64,000 nucleotides of DNA, from NCBI RefSeq assembly GCF_051903925.1, contig NZ_CP173678.1:62001-126000 (forward strand), read 5' to 3'. Origin of the DNA: G051903925 sp051903925. GTDB lineage: Bacteria; Pseudomonadota; Alphaproteobacteria; Zavarziniales; Zavarziniaceae. Positions 33,181 to 41,301 of this stretch are shown here, piece by piece. Positions within the stretch are counted from its first letter, which is position 1. Each line of letters starts with the position of its first letter. The notes below the pieces were generated by a model that did not search any database, was not told the origin of the DNA, and saw nothing but the letters and a program-made list of their open reading frames with translations. The position numbers and the translations under genes were made by a program.

Positions 33181-34428
33181 ATGGAACGTGACGGCGGACC
33201 GACGACGCGCAGTCCCGCAGGGCAGGCCGCCTGGGCCGTGCCGCGGCGCCGCGGCATGCGGCGCTGGCCCGTGCTGCTGGTGCTGGCCATCGCCTTTGGC
33301 CTGCCGGCTGGCTTCATCATGCCCGATGCCGGCCAGCTGAAGAGCATGGTCCTGCCGCTGCCCGAGCTGTCGCGCGCCGAAGCCGCGGCGACCCTGCCCC
33401 TGCCCGAGCCCGGCGGCGGACCGGGCGCCGCGGCCAGCGCCAGCCTGGCAGCCATGCCGCTGCCCATGCCGGCGCCGGCCGTGCCCGCCCGCCCCCCGCG
33501 CGAGACGCGGGTGGCCAGCATGCCACCGCCCGGCGAGCGCGGCATCGGCCGCCCGGCGGGGCCCAGCCACCTGCCCGACCTGATCGGCACGCAGGCCTAT
33601 TGGATCGAGTCGAGCGGCGAGCCCCTGACCCGGCAGGCCCGGGACAACCGCATGGGCTTCATCGAGATGGTCCTGGCGAACAAGGGCGTGAACAACCAGC
33701 CGCGCCGCGGCCGCCAACTCCTGGTTTCGGCCGCGCACATCCTGCCGCCGGGACCGCGCAACGGCATCGTCGTGAACCTGGGCGACCAGCGCCTGTACCA
33801 TTTCCGGGAGGACGGCTCGATCGACACCTATCCGGTGGCGATCGGCAAGGTGGCGCGGTCCACCGTCACGCCGACGGGGGCCACGGCCGTCACGCTGAAA
33901 CGGCGCCGGCCGACCTGGATCCCCACCGCCGACATGCGCCGGCGCAATCCCAACCTGCCCGCTTCCGTGGGCCCCGGTCCGCACAACCCGATGGGCCTGT
34001 TCGCCATGAACCTGGGCTGGGCCGGCTATCGCATCCATGGCACGAACGAGCCCAGCAGCATCGGCAAGATCGTCTCCTCAGGCTGCATCCGGATGTACCC
34101 CGAGGATATCGAGGCCCTGTTCGAGAAGACGCCGACCGGCACGCCCGTCGCCATCGTCAACGAGCCGGTGAAGCTTGGCTGGGAGCAGGGGGAGCTTTAT
34201 CTGGAAGCCCATCCGCCCATGGAGGTAGCGACCGGCTGGGCGCGCGGCCAGCGGCCCGACCTGCCGGAGCCGGCCAACCTGCGCGAGCGCATCGGGCGCA
34301 TGGCCGGTCCCGAAGCCGGCCGCATCGCCTGGGACATGGTGAAGCAGGCACTGGACGAGAGAACCGGCATTCCCTTGCGCATCACCCGGCCTGCCGCGGC
34401 GACCATGGTGGCGACGCCGCCGACCTGA
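33181..34428 (+). CDS. L,D-transpeptidase (YkuD family)
   Basis: This 415-residue protein has an N-terminal membrane helix (LVLAIAFGLPAGFIM), a proline-rich spacer, a region resembling a LysM-type fold around IEMVLANKGVNNQ, and a YkuD catalytic domain at about 200-330. Catalytic H286 (YRIHGTNEP) and C302 (SSGCIRMYPED) are intact. Such enzymes make 3-3 crosslinks or anchor proteins to peptidoglycan in the periplasm. The gene follows the prepilin peptidase after 45 bases. Cytoplasmic N-terminal residues before the helix are few. Confidence 0.9.
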   Translation: MERDGGPTTRSPAGQAAWAVPRRRGMRRWPVLLVLAIAFGLPAGFIMPDAGQLKSMVLPLPELSRAEAAATLPLPEPGGGPGAAASASLAAMPLPMPAPAVPARPPRETRVASMPPPGERGIGRPAGPSHLPDLIGTQAYWIESSGEPLTRQARDNRMGFIEMVLANKGVNNQPRRGRQLLVSAAHILPPGPRNGIVVNLGDQRLYHFREDGSIDTYPVAIGKVARSTVTPTGATAVTLKRRRPTWIPTADMRRRNPNLPASVGPGPHNPMGLFAMNLGWAGYRIHGTNEPSSIGKIVSSGCIRMYPEDIEALFEKTPTGTPVAIVNEPVKLGWEQGELYLEAHPPMEVATGWARGQRPDLPEPANLRERIGRMAGPEAGRIAWDMVKQALDERTGIPLRITRPAAATMVATPPT

Positions 34429-34477
34429 TGGCTGGGCCGTCGGCCCGGGGCGGGGCATTGGCCAGGCGAGTGGCAGC

Positions 34478-35509
34478 ATGATGGTGCGTTCAGCGATGCC
34501 TTCCATGGCCAGGGCGGTTGTGGTGCTTGTGCTGGTCCTGGTGGCCGCCTGCGCGCCGGTGGTGCGGGGCCTGGGGCCGGAGGCCGTGGCCGATGGCGGT
34601 GGCGCCGCGCTGGGCGACACCCACTTTACGGCGATCGACGGGACCGACCTGCCGCTGCGGCAATGGCCCAGCGCCGGCCCGCCGCGGGCGATCCTGGTCG
34701 CGCTGCATGGCTTTGCCGACTATGGCCGGGCCTTCGAGAAGCCGGGGCCCTACTGGGCCCGGCAGGGCATCTGGACCTATGCCCCCGATCAGCGCGGCTT
34801 TGGCGGCACGCCCAGCCGGGGACGCTGGCCCGGGTCGGAGGCGATGATGGCGGACCTGGACCGCCTGGTGGACCTGGCCCGCCGCCGCCATCCCGGCACG
34901 CCCGTCTTCGTCCTGGGCGAGAGCATGGGGGGCGCCGTGGCGCTGGCGGCCGCGGCCCGGCCGCAGGGCCTGGCCGCGGATGGCCTGGTCCTTGTCGCAC
35001 CGGCGGTGTGGGGCTGGAGCAGCATGCCGATGGCCGCCCGGGCACTGCTGTGGCTGACGGCCCATGCCATGCCGTGGAACCCGCTGACAGTGCCGCGCCA
35101 GCTGCGCATCCAGGCGTGCAGCGACATCGAGCTGCTGCGCGAGTTGTCCAAGGATCCGCTGATGCTGCGCCGGCCGCGCACCGACATGGTCTATGGCTTG
35201 GCCGACCTGATGCAGCAGGCATCCGACGGCGCAGCACAGGTGCGCCTGCCGACCCTGGTCCTGTGGGGTGGCAAGGACCAGATCGTGCCCCGCCGCCCGA
35301 TCGAGGCGGCGATCGACGACCTGGACGGGCGGGCCCGGGAAGCCTTCTACCCGGACGGCTACCACATGCTGCTGCGCGACCTGGACGGGGAGGCCGCCTG
35401 GGCCGACATCGCCCATTGGATCGGCGATCCGGCCGCGCCCCTGCCCTCTGGCAGGGGCGCGCGGCCCCGGGACGCCACGGCGCAGGCGGCCGATCATCCA
35501 CCGCGGTGA
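34478..35509 (+). CDS. Alpha/beta hydrolase lipoprotein (lysophospholipase-like)
   Basis: This 343-residue protein has a lipoprotein-type signal (VVVLVLVLVAACAP) with a candidate lipobox cysteine in VAAC. The hydrolase fold shows the HG oxyanion segment AILVALHGFADYGRAF, the nucleophile elbow GESMGGAVALA, a catalytic aspartate near LVLWGGKDQIVPRR and a histidine in DGYHMLLRDLDG. This pattern is that of monoacylglycerol lipase/lysophospholipase. The lipobox suggests it sits in the envelope. It starts 49 bases after the L,D-transpeptidase stop. Confidence 0.87.
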   Translation: MMVRSAMPSMARAVVVLVLVLVAACAPVVRGLGPEAVADGGGAALGDTHFTAIDGTDLPLRQWPSAGPPRAILVALHGFADYGRAFEKPGPYWARQGIWTYAPDQRGFGGTPSRGRWPGSEAMMADLDRLVDLARRRHPGTPVFVLGESMGGAVALAAAARPQGLAADGLVLVAPAVWGWSSMPMAARALLWLTAHAMPWNPLTVPRQLRIQACSDIELLRELSKDPLMLRRPRTDMVYGLADLMQQASDGAAQVRLPTLVLWGGKDQIVPRRPIEAAIDDLDGRAREAFYPDGYHMLLRDLDGEAAWADIAHWIGDPAAPLPSGRGARPRDATAQAADHPPR

Positions 35510-35575
35510 CGACGATCATGGCGCGGCGCCGGGGAATCAGCGCCCATGGCAGCCAGCCTTGGGGAGACGCGCAGC

Positions 35576-36034
35576 ATGACAACAGTACCGGACGCACCGG
35601 CCGGAAGCCCTGACGGTCCCCGGGGCATTGGCGGCTGGCTGATCCTGCCGGCCATCGGCACGTTCCTGGGACCGGTCCTGTGGGGTTTCTACGGCCTCAG
35701 CGCGGCGATGACCCTGACGGCGATGCCGGCGGACGCGCCGCTGACTGCGCTGATCGTGATGGAGGCGATCGGCAACCTGGCGCTGTTCGCCCTCAACCTG
35801 TGGGCGCTGTTCCTGCTGGCCGGGCGCCGCCGCGGTTTTCCACGGGCCTTCATCATCGTGGCGGTCGGCGGTTTCGTCCTGGCGGTGGTCGATGGCGCCT
35901 GGGCGATGAGCCTGCTGGGCGAGTCGGTGGCCCAGCCGGCCTGGCAGCAGATCATCCGTTCCGCTATCTTCCCGGCCGTCTGGGTGCCCTACATGCTGGT
36001 GTCGCGCCGCGTCCGCAACACCTTCATCCGCTGA
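35576..36034 (+). CDS. DUF2569-like membrane protein
   Basis: This 152-residue protein has four hydrophobic segments. The first follows the motif GIGGWLILPAIGTFLGP, which matches DUF2569 family proteins. The remaining helices are separated by short loops, and the C-terminus is basic (SRRVRNTFIR). The function of the family is not known. The ATG at 35576 is preceded by GGGGAG; an in-frame ATG upstream (35546) would add 10 residues without a better site. It converges with argC 11 bases away. Confidence 0.7.
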   Translation: MTTVPDAPAGSPDGPRGIGGWLILPAIGTFLGPVLWGFYGLSAAMTLTAMPADAPLTALIVMEAIGNLALFALNLWALFLLAGRRRGFPRAFIIVAVGGFVLAVVDGAWAMSLLGESVAQPAWQQIIRSAIFPAVWVPYMLVSRRVRNTFIR

Positions 36035-36045
36035 GGACCGGGGGC

Positions 36046-36993
36046 TTAGAGCCCCGCCGTCTCGTCCAGACCCAGCATCAGGTTCAGGTTCTGCACAGCG
36101 GCCCCGGATGCGCCCTTGCCCAGATTGTCGAGCAGGGCGACCAGGCGGGCCTGCCGCCCCCTGTCCGAGCCGAAGACGAACAGGCGCAGGCGGTTGGTGT
36201 CGTTCAGGCCTTCCGGGTCCAGGGTCTTCAGCGCCGCCGCCTCCTCCGGGCTGGCGACCTCGACGAAACGCTCGCCCGCATAATGGTCGGCCAGCGCCTC
36301 GTGCAGGTGGGCCAGCGTCGGCGCCCCCGGCAGCAGGTCCAGGTGCAGCGGCACTTCCACGATCATGCCCTGCGCATAGCGCCCGACCGAAGGGGCGAAG
36401 ATCGGGCGACGGGCCAGGCGGCCATGCTGCTGCATCTCGGCCACGTGCTTGTGCTCCAGGCCCATCGCATAGATGCGGAAGGCGACGGGCGTGAAGCTGG
36501 GGCTGGTCTCGTCCTCGAACTCCGCGATCATCGCCTTGCCGCCGCCGCTATAGCCGGACACGGCATTCACGCTGAGCGGCGTGTCGGCGGGCAGGATGCC
36601 GGCATCGACCAGCGGCCGCACCAGGCCCAGCATGCCGGTCGGGTAGCAGCCCGGATTGCTGAGGCGCGTCGTCCCGGCAATGGCCGCGCGCTGCTCGTCC
36701 GCCAGTTCGGCAAAGCCATAGACCCAGCCGGGCGCCGTGCGATGGGCGGTCGACGCATCGATGATTCGGACGGCGGGATTGCTCACCAGGCTGACCGCTT
36801 CCTTCGCCGCGTCGTCGGGGAGGCACAGGATCACGGCGTCGACCGCGTTCAGCAGGTCGGCCCGGGCGCCCGCGTCCTTGCGCTTCTCGGGCGCGATCGA
36901 GACCAGGTCCAGGTCGCGGCGGCCGGCCAGGCGCTCGCGGATCTGCAGGCCCGTCGTCCCCGCCTCGCCGTCGATGAACACCGTGTGGACCAT
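36046..36993 (-). CDS. argC: N-acetyl-gamma-glutamyl-phosphate reductase, type 2
   Basis: This 315-residue dehydrogenase of arginine biosynthesis has the NADP-binding N-terminus TVFIDGEAGTTGLQIRERLA and the catalytic cysteine in LSNPGCYPTGMLGLVRP. The length and GEAGTTG motif identify the shorter type 2 ArgC found in alphaproteobacteria. It reduces N-acetylglutamyl phosphate to the semialdehyde in the cytoplasm. It is downstream of rpsI but separated by an intrinsic terminator, so it probably has its own promoter. A 12-bp palindrome lies 8 bases before the start. argJ is 15 kb away. Confidence 0.95.
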   Translation of the reverse strand: MVHTVFIDGEAGTTGLQIRERLAGRRDLDLVSIAPEKRKDAGARADLLNAVDAVILCLPDDAAKEAVSLVSNPAVRIIDASTAHRTAPGWVYGFAELADEQRAAIAGTTRLSNPGCYPTGMLGLVRPLVDAGILPADTPLSVNAVSGYSGGGKAMIAEFEDETSPSFTPVAFRIYAMGLEHKHVAEMQQHGRLARRPIFAPSVGRYAQGMIVEVPLHLDLLPGAPTLAHLHEALADHYAGERFVEVASPEEAAALKTLDPEGLNDTNRLRLFVFGSDRGRQARLVALLDNLGKGASGAAVQNLNLMLGLDETAGL

Positions 36994-37001
36994 GGTCGTG
37001 C

Positions 37002-37013
37002 CTCATGCATGAG
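37002..37013. promoter_or_regulatory. 12-bp perfect palindrome before argC
   Basis: CTCATGCATGAG is a perfect palindrome 8 bases upstream of the argC start and overlaps where a ribosome site would be expected. It could be an operator or leader structure; its binder is unknown. Confidence 0.35.
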
Positions 37014-37045
37014 AGGGGTTTGGGACGTAGCAGCAAGACGTGACG

Positions 37046-37094
37046 TTGGCGAGACGCCAAAAGAAAAGGGCGCCCCGGTTGCCCGGGACGCCCT
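37046..37094 (-). terminator. Intrinsic terminator of rplM-rpsI
   Basis: On the minus strand a GGGCGTCCCGGG / CCGGGGCGCCC stem (37067-37094) is followed by a TTTTCTTTT tract, and then by a second short hairpin TTGGCG-TCT-CGCCAA (37046-37061). It lies 37 bases past the rpsI stop. Confidence 0.9.
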
Positions 37095-37130
37095 CTCTTC
37101 CGAAGTGGGCGGGGACCGCCCAGGCAGCGG

Positions 37131-37616
37131 TCAGCGCTTCGAGAACTGGAAGCTGCGGCGCGCCTTGGCGCGGCCGTACTTCTTGCGCTCGACCACGCGG
37201 CTGTCGCGGGTCAGGAAGCCCTGGGCCTTCAGCACGCCACGCAGGTCCGGCTCCTGGAAGGTCAGGGCCTTGGAAATGCCATGGCGCAGGGCGCCGGCCT
37301 GGCCCGACAGGCCGCCGCCGGCGACCGTGCAGACCACATCATAGGCATTGACCCGGCCGGCGATCTGGAACGGCTGGTTCAGCACCATGCGCAGCACGGG
37401 GCGCGCGAAATAGACCAGGATGTCGCGGCCATTGACCGTGACCTTGCCCGAACCCGGCTTGATCCAGACGCGCGCAATGGCGTTCTTGCGCTTGCCGGTG
37501 GCATAGGCGCGGCCCAGCTCGTCGACCTTGGGCTTGCGCTCGACCTGCTCGGGCTGGCCCAGCTGGCCCAGCGCGCGCAGGTCCTGCAGGGTGCGGGGCT
37601 GATTGGTATCGGACAT
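37131..37616 (-). CDS. rpsI: 30S ribosomal protein S9
   Basis: This 161-residue S9 has a short alphaproteobacterial N-terminal extension. The conserved segments are ATGKRKNAIARVWIKPGSGK, VNAYDVVCTVAGGGLSGQAG, LTRDSRVVERKKYGRAKAR and the C-terminal SFQFSKR, whose terminal lysine-arginine reaches the ribosomal P site. It is cotranscribed with rplM two bases upstream, as usual. Ribosome assembly protein. Confidence 0.98.
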   Translation of the reverse strand: MSDTNQPRTLQDLRALGQLGQPEQVERKPKVDELGRAYATGKRKNAIARVWIKPGSGKVTVNGRDILVYFARPVLRMVLNQPFQIAGRVNAYDVVCTVAGGGLSGQAGALRHGISKALTFQEPDLRGVLKAQGFLTRDSRVVERKKYGRAKARRSFQFSKR

Positions 37617-37618
37617 GC

Positions 37619-38083
37619 TCAGGCCCTCCGCGCGTTCTTGGCGTTCAGCGCCGCGACATCGACGACCGCCGGATGCTGGGCCGCGTGGGGATGTTCGGAA
37701 CCGGCATAGACGCGCAGGTGCGACATCTGCCGGCGGCCCAGCGGACCGCGCGGAACCATCCGCTCGACCGCCTTCTCGATGACGCGCTCCGGATGCCGGC
37801 CGTCCAGCAGCTGCGCCATGGTGCGCTGCTTGATGCCGCCCGGATGGCCCGTGTGCCAGTAGAACACCTTGTCCTGACGCTTGCGCCCGGTGAAGTGGAC
37901 CTTCTCGGCATTGATGACGATGACATGGTCACCGCAATCGACATGCGGGGTGTAGCCGGGCAGGTGCTTGCCGCGCAGGCGGTTGGCAATCAGCGCGGCA
38001 AGACGACCGACGACGATGCCGTCGGCGTCGATCACCACCCACTTCTTGTCAACCTCCGCCGGCTTCGCGGAATAGGTTTTCAT
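37619..38083 (-). CDS. rplM: 50S ribosomal protein L13
   Basis: This 154-residue L13 starts MKTYSAKPAEVDKKWVVIDA and contains HVIVINAEKVHFTGRK, VERMVPRGPLGRRQMSHLRV and the C-terminal GSEHPHAAQHPAVVD. It is the first gene of the L13-S9 operon. The start at 38083 is shown by conservation and is preceded by AGGA. A clean promoter sits about 25-55 bases upstream. Confidence 0.98.
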   Translation of the reverse strand: MKTYSAKPAEVDKKWVVIDADGIVVGRLAALIANRLRGKHLPGYTPHVDCGDHVIVINAEKVHFTGRKRQDKVFYWHTGHPGGIKQRTMAQLLDGRHPERVIEKAVERMVPRGPLGRRQMSHLRVYAGSEHPHAAQHPAVVDVAALNAKNARRA

Positions 38084-38108
38084 GTGAACGTCCTGTTGGA
38101 TGGCCGGG

Positions 38109-38137
38109 TTTGTAGGCCCAGGGCACCCAAAAATCAA
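38109..38137 (-). promoter_or_regulatory. rplM-rpsI promoter
   Basis: On the minus strand TTGATT (38132-38137), a 17-base spacer and TACAAA (38109-38114) lie upstream of rplM, leaving a leader of about 20 bases. The -35 is embedded in CTTGATTTTTGGG, a pattern typical of alphaproteobacterial ribosomal promoters. Confidence 0.65.
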
Positions 38138-38160
38138 GGCGTTTCAAGCGCTTCACCATA

Positions 38161-38200
38161 GCGGTATCTTGCTACCTTATATGGGGTAACAAGATACCGC
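38161..38200. promoter_or_regulatory. Double dyad upstream of the ribosomal promoter
   Basis: A 40-base inverted repeat has 16-base arms with one mismatch (38161-38176 and 38185-38200). Each arm is itself a dyad of the form GGTA-N6-TACC (38163-38176 and 38185-38198), with centres 22 bp apart. It sits between the end of the YARHG gene and the rplM promoter. There is no T-tract, so two operator boxes are more likely than a terminator. Confidence 0.55.
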
Positions 38201-38208
38201 ATGTCGGT

Positions 38209-38484
38209 TCAGTCACAGCCCGCGGCCTTTTCCAGGGCTCGGATCTCGGCGATGCGGTCGCGAACACTGGCGGAAAGCGGGACGTCCGCTTGGTTGCGAT
38301 AGCGGCATCCCTTGTTGCCGAAGGCCTCGATCGCGCGATCGGTCTGGAAGCAGTAGCCCGCGTCCTTGTAGTAGCTGTTCCGCTCCCACCACAGAGCCTG
38401 GCACTTCGAGGCAGCGGACGCCGGAAGGCCGAGGCAGGCAAGCACGAAGACCGACACCAGGCCGACGCGGATGGCTTCTGACAA
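38209..38484 (-). CDS. YARHG-domain secreted protein
   Basis: This 91-residue protein has a signal peptide (SVFVLACLGLPASA) followed by a YARHG-like module: CQALWWERNSYYKDAGYCF, then TDRAIEAFGNKGCRYRN and SASVRDRIAEIRALE. The family is extracytoplasmic, often in cell-envelope proteins, and of unknown function. The TTG at 38484 gives a normal signal peptide. An ATG at 38547 would overlap the opposite-strand start of the enoyl-CoA hydratase gene and add 21 polar residues. Its stop abuts the double dyad. Confidence 0.7.
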   Translation of the reverse strand: MSEAIRVGLVSVFVLACLGLPASAASKCQALWWERNSYYKDAGYCFQTDRAIEAFGNKGCRYRNQADVPLSASVRDRIAEIRALEKAAGCD

Positions 38485-38545
38485 GGCGCCCCGGCTTCGG
38501 CTAAGGTCGGGGCCGGCGGTGGCGCCGGCTGGAATGGGGTCGAGC

Positions 38546-39322
38546 ATGGGTGGGCTGGTCCTGAGTCAGGTCGACGACGGTGTCGCAACACTTGTGCTGA
38601 ACCGTCCCCAGGCGCGCAACAGTCTTTCCGGTGCCCTGATGGCGGCGCTTCAGGCGGCGCTCGACGCGTGTGCCGCGGATCCTGCCATCCGCGTCGTGGT
38701 GATCGCCGGTACCGGGCCGGCCTTCTGTGCCGGACACGACCTGCGCGAGCTGACCGCCCTTGCCGACGCCGAGTCGCTGGCCGAGCTGTTCGCGCAATGC
38801 AGCCGCCTGATGCAGGCCATCCGCGCCCAGCCCCAACCTGTCATCGCCCGCGTCCATGGCATCGCGACCGCCGCCGGCTGCCAGCTCGTCGCTAGCTGCG
38901 ACCTGGCGGTTGCCGCGGCGGACGCGCGCTTCGCGACGCCGGGCGTCAATATCGGCCTGTTCTGCTCAACCCCGATGGTCGCACTCAGCCGCGCGGTCGG
39001 TACCAAGCAGGCGCTGGACATGCTGCTGACGGGCGATGCGATCGACGCCGCGACGGCGGAACGCTGGGGCCTGGTCAACCGCGTGGTGGCGCCGGACGTG
39101 CTGGAAACCGCGACCACGGCGCTGGCCCGGCAGATCGCATCGAAGCCGGCGGCCGTGGTGGCGCAGGGCAAGGCGCTGTTTTATCGGCAGCAGGGCCTTG
39201 ACCTGCCACAGGCCTATGAGGCGGCGAGTCTGGCCATGGTCCACGGCATGCTGGCGCCCGAGGCGGCCGAGGGGATCGGCGCCTTTCTCGCGCGCCGCGC
39301 GCCCATCTGGCCGGGCCAGTAG
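38546..39322 (+). CDS. Enoyl-CoA hydratase/isomerase family
   Basis: This 258-residue crotonase-fold protein contains LNRPQARNSLSGALMAAL, the oxyanion loop GTGPAFCAGHDLRELTAL and ARVHGIATAAGCQLVASCDL. At the usual first catalytic glutamate position the A-A-G-C-Q segment lacks Glu. The second region PGVNIGLFCSTPMVALSRAVG also lacks a clear glutamate. That resembles ECHDC3-like family members rather than a standard hydratase, so the reaction may be different. The ATG at 38546 is chosen over in-frame upstream starts. Confidence 0.85.
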   Translation: MGGLVLSQVDDGVATLVLNRPQARNSLSGALMAALQAALDACAADPAIRVVVIAGTGPAFCAGHDLRELTALADAESLAELFAQCSRLMQAIRAQPQPVIARVHGIATAAGCQLVASCDLAVAAADARFATPGVNIGLFCSTPMVALSRAVGTKQALDMLLTGDAIDAATAERWGLVNRVVAPDVLETATTALARQIASKPAAVVAQGKALFYRQQGLDLPQAYEAASLAMVHGMLAPEAAEGIGAFLARRAPIWPGQ

Positions 39323-39343
39323 GCGGCGCGGGCGACCGCCGCA

Positions 39344-40780
39344 ATGGCCAGTGCCGGCCCCTCCCCGCCGCTTCTGGACCTGATGCCGGACGGCCTGGCC
39401 GTGCTCGACGCGCGCGGCCGGATCCTGACCGCCACCGCGCGCAGCAGGGCCCTGCTGGGGCACAGCCTGGATCCCGGCCTGCCCTTTGACCGGGTCATGA
39501 GCGAATGCGTGGCGGCGGGCACGCTGCGGCTGGAGCCGGACGTCCTGGGCCGCGTCCTGGCCGACCTGAAGGCGGACGAGCAGGCCACCGCGCGGCCGGC
39601 CTTCGTGCCGCTGGCCGATGGCCGCTGGCTAAGGCTGATCGCCAGTCCCAGCCCCGAGGGCGGGCAGGTCATGCTGCTGGGGGACGTCACCGCGCTGAAG
39701 GCGCGCGAGCGCCTGCACCGGCAGACGCGACGCCTGTTCGCGCTGACCATCCGGGCCGCGACCGATGGCTTCTTCCACTGGGACACCGCGACCGACACCA
39801 CCTACTACTCCCCCCGCCTGAACGAGATGCTGGGCCTGGCGCCGGGCACGCTCAACGATGCGGGACCGACGCTGCGCAGCCTGATCCATCCCGACGACGT
39901 CCCCGGCCAGGGCCGTGCCTTCCAGCAGATGCTGGACGGCGCCGACCGGGTCGAGGTGCAGGGCCGCCTGGCCCATGCCGATGGCGGCTGGCGCTGGGCC
40001 GCCTTCCGTGTCCTGCCGGTGCGGGACGATGACGGGCAGATCGTCCAGATGATCGGGGCGATCTCCGACATCACCGCGCGGCGCGAAGCCGAGGATGCCC
40101 TGCTGCGCGCCAATCACGAGCTGGAGGCGCGCGTCGTGGCCCGCACGGCCGAGCTGCAGGCGGCGAACGATGCCCTGCGCCGCGAAGTGGACGAGCGCCG
40201 GCGCATCCAGGCGCGGCTGGAACACCTGGCCCGGCACGACGCCCTGACGGGCCTGCCGAACCGCCGCGCACTGGAAGAGCACCTGGAGCAGATGAAGGCC
40301 CAGCGGTCGGCGACGGGCGCGCCCACGCTTGCCGTCTGCTATCTGGACCTCGACGGCTTCAAGGCCGCGAACGACACGCATGGCCACGATTTCGGCGACT
40401 TCCTCCTGGTCACGGTGGCGGAGCGGCTGCAGGCCTGCGCCGGGGCCGGCAACCTGGTCGCGCGCTTGGGTGGGGACGAATTCGTGGCGGTGCTGGACCT
40501 GGCGCGCGGCGTCGACCACGAGGCCTTCCTGGCGGCGGCCCTGGCGCGGGTGGCCGAGCCGGTCAGCGACGCCCAGGGCCGCGGCGCGGTCGTGACCCTG
40601 TCGGCAGGGGTGGCCCTGTGGCCGGACGCCGCGAATGATGGCACAGGCCTGATCCGCGCGGCCGATACCGCGATGTATGCGGCAAAGCGTTCGGGCAAGG
40701 CGACATGGCGCCTGGCCCGGGGACCTGAAGTGGCCGTTCCCCCGACGCAGGATCGCCGTCGCCGACCCGAATCGGACTAA
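39344..40780 (+). CDS. Diguanylate cyclase with PAS sensors
   Basis: This 478-residue cytoplasmic protein lacks membrane segments. It has a short PAS-like N-terminal region (LDLMPDGLAVLDARGRILTA), a canonical PAS/PAC (DGFFHWDTATDTTYYSPRLN through MIGAISDITARREAED), a coiled-coil linker (about 245-300) and a GGDEF domain (HDALTGLPNRRALEEHL, then GGDEF at residues 376-380). The active site is intact, so it should make cyclic di-GMP. An RxxD inhibitory site is not visible five residues before GGDEF. It starts 21 bases after the enoyl-CoA hydratase gene. The sensed signal is unknown. Confidence 0.93.
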   Translation: MASAGPSPPLLDLMPDGLAVLDARGRILTATARSRALLGHSLDPGLPFDRVMSECVAAGTLRLEPDVLGRVLADLKADEQATARPAFVPLADGRWLRLIASPSPEGGQVMLLGDVTALKARERLHRQTRRLFALTIRAATDGFFHWDTATDTTYYSPRLNEMLGLAPGTLNDAGPTLRSLIHPDDVPGQGRAFQQMLDGADRVEVQGRLAHADGGWRWAAFRVLPVRDDDGQIVQMIGAISDITARREAEDALLRANHELEARVVARTAELQAANDALRREVDERRRIQARLEHLARHDALTGLPNRRALEEHLEQMKAQRSATGAPTLAVCYLDLDGFKAANDTHGHDFGDFLLVTVAERLQACAGAGNLVARLGGDEFVAVLDLARGVDHEAFLAAALARVAEPVSDAQGRGAVVTLSAGVALWPDAANDGTGLIRAADTAMYAAKRSGKATWRLARGPEVAVPPTQDRRRRPESD

Positions 40781-40785
40781 TCACA

Positions 40786-40810
40786 CCGGAAATCCGGCAT
40801 TCCGAATTTC
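40786..40810. promoter_or_regulatory. Dyads upstream of the CoA-binding/metY operon
   Basis: CCGGAAATCCGG (40786-40797) and GAAAT...ATTTC (40789-40810) are nested inverted repeats about 50-70 bases before the CoA-binding gene. No known methionine riboswitch could be recognised. An operator role is a guess. Confidence 0.3.
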
Positions 40811-40858
40811 ATACAGGCCAGCCTGGACCTTCGGGCCAGGGCGAGTAGGATTGACCGC

Positions 40859-41281
40859 ATGCCCCATGTCCAGACCCCGGCCGACCTGCGCGACCTGATC
40901 GCCCGCACCCGCACCATCGCCCTGGTCGGCGCCAGCCCGAACCCCGCCCGCGACAGCCACGAGGTGATGGCCTACCTGCTGCGGGCGGGCTTCACCGTGA
41001 TTCCCGTCAATCCGGGCCTGGCGGGGGGCGAACTGCTGGGCCAGAAGGCCTATGCCACCTTGCGCGACATTCCCGTGAAGGTCGACATGGTCGACGTCTT
41101 CCGCGCGGCCGACCAGGTGCCGCCGATCATGGAGGACGCGATCGCCATCGGGGCGAAGTCCGTCTGGCTGCAACTGGGCGTCGTCAACCGGCAGGCCTTC
41201 GATGCCGGCCTGAAGGCGGGCCTGGACGTGGTGATGGACCGCTGCATCAAGGTCGACCATGCGCGCCTGATCGGCCGCTGA
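40859..41281 (+). CDS. CoA-binding (YccU-like) protein
   Basis: This 140-residue single-domain Rossmann protein has LIARTRTIALVGASPNPARD, VIPVNPGLAGGELLGQKAYA and AIAIGAKSVWLQLGVVN. This matches the CoA_binding_2 family. The same fold occurs in succinyl-CoA ligase alpha subunits and binds CoA or NAD-like ligands. Stand-alone members are often next to O-acetylhomoserine sulfhydrylase, as here, where only 20 bases separate the two. Its biochemical role is unknown. Confidence 0.88.
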   Translation: MPHVQTPADLRDLIARTRTIALVGASPNPARDSHEVMAYLLRAGFTVIPVNPGLAGGELLGQKAYATLRDIPVKVDMVDVFRAADQVPPIMEDAIAIGAKSVWLQLGVVNRQAFDAGLKAGLDVVMDRCIKVDHARLIGR

Positions 41282-41301
41282 AGTCCAAGAAGGGGGAAAC
41301 G

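Noticed and set aside
40781..40858. SAM-II or other methionine riboswitch before metY
   Set aside because: The sequence lacks the conserved SAM-II core, and the leader ahead of the CoA-binding gene is too short.
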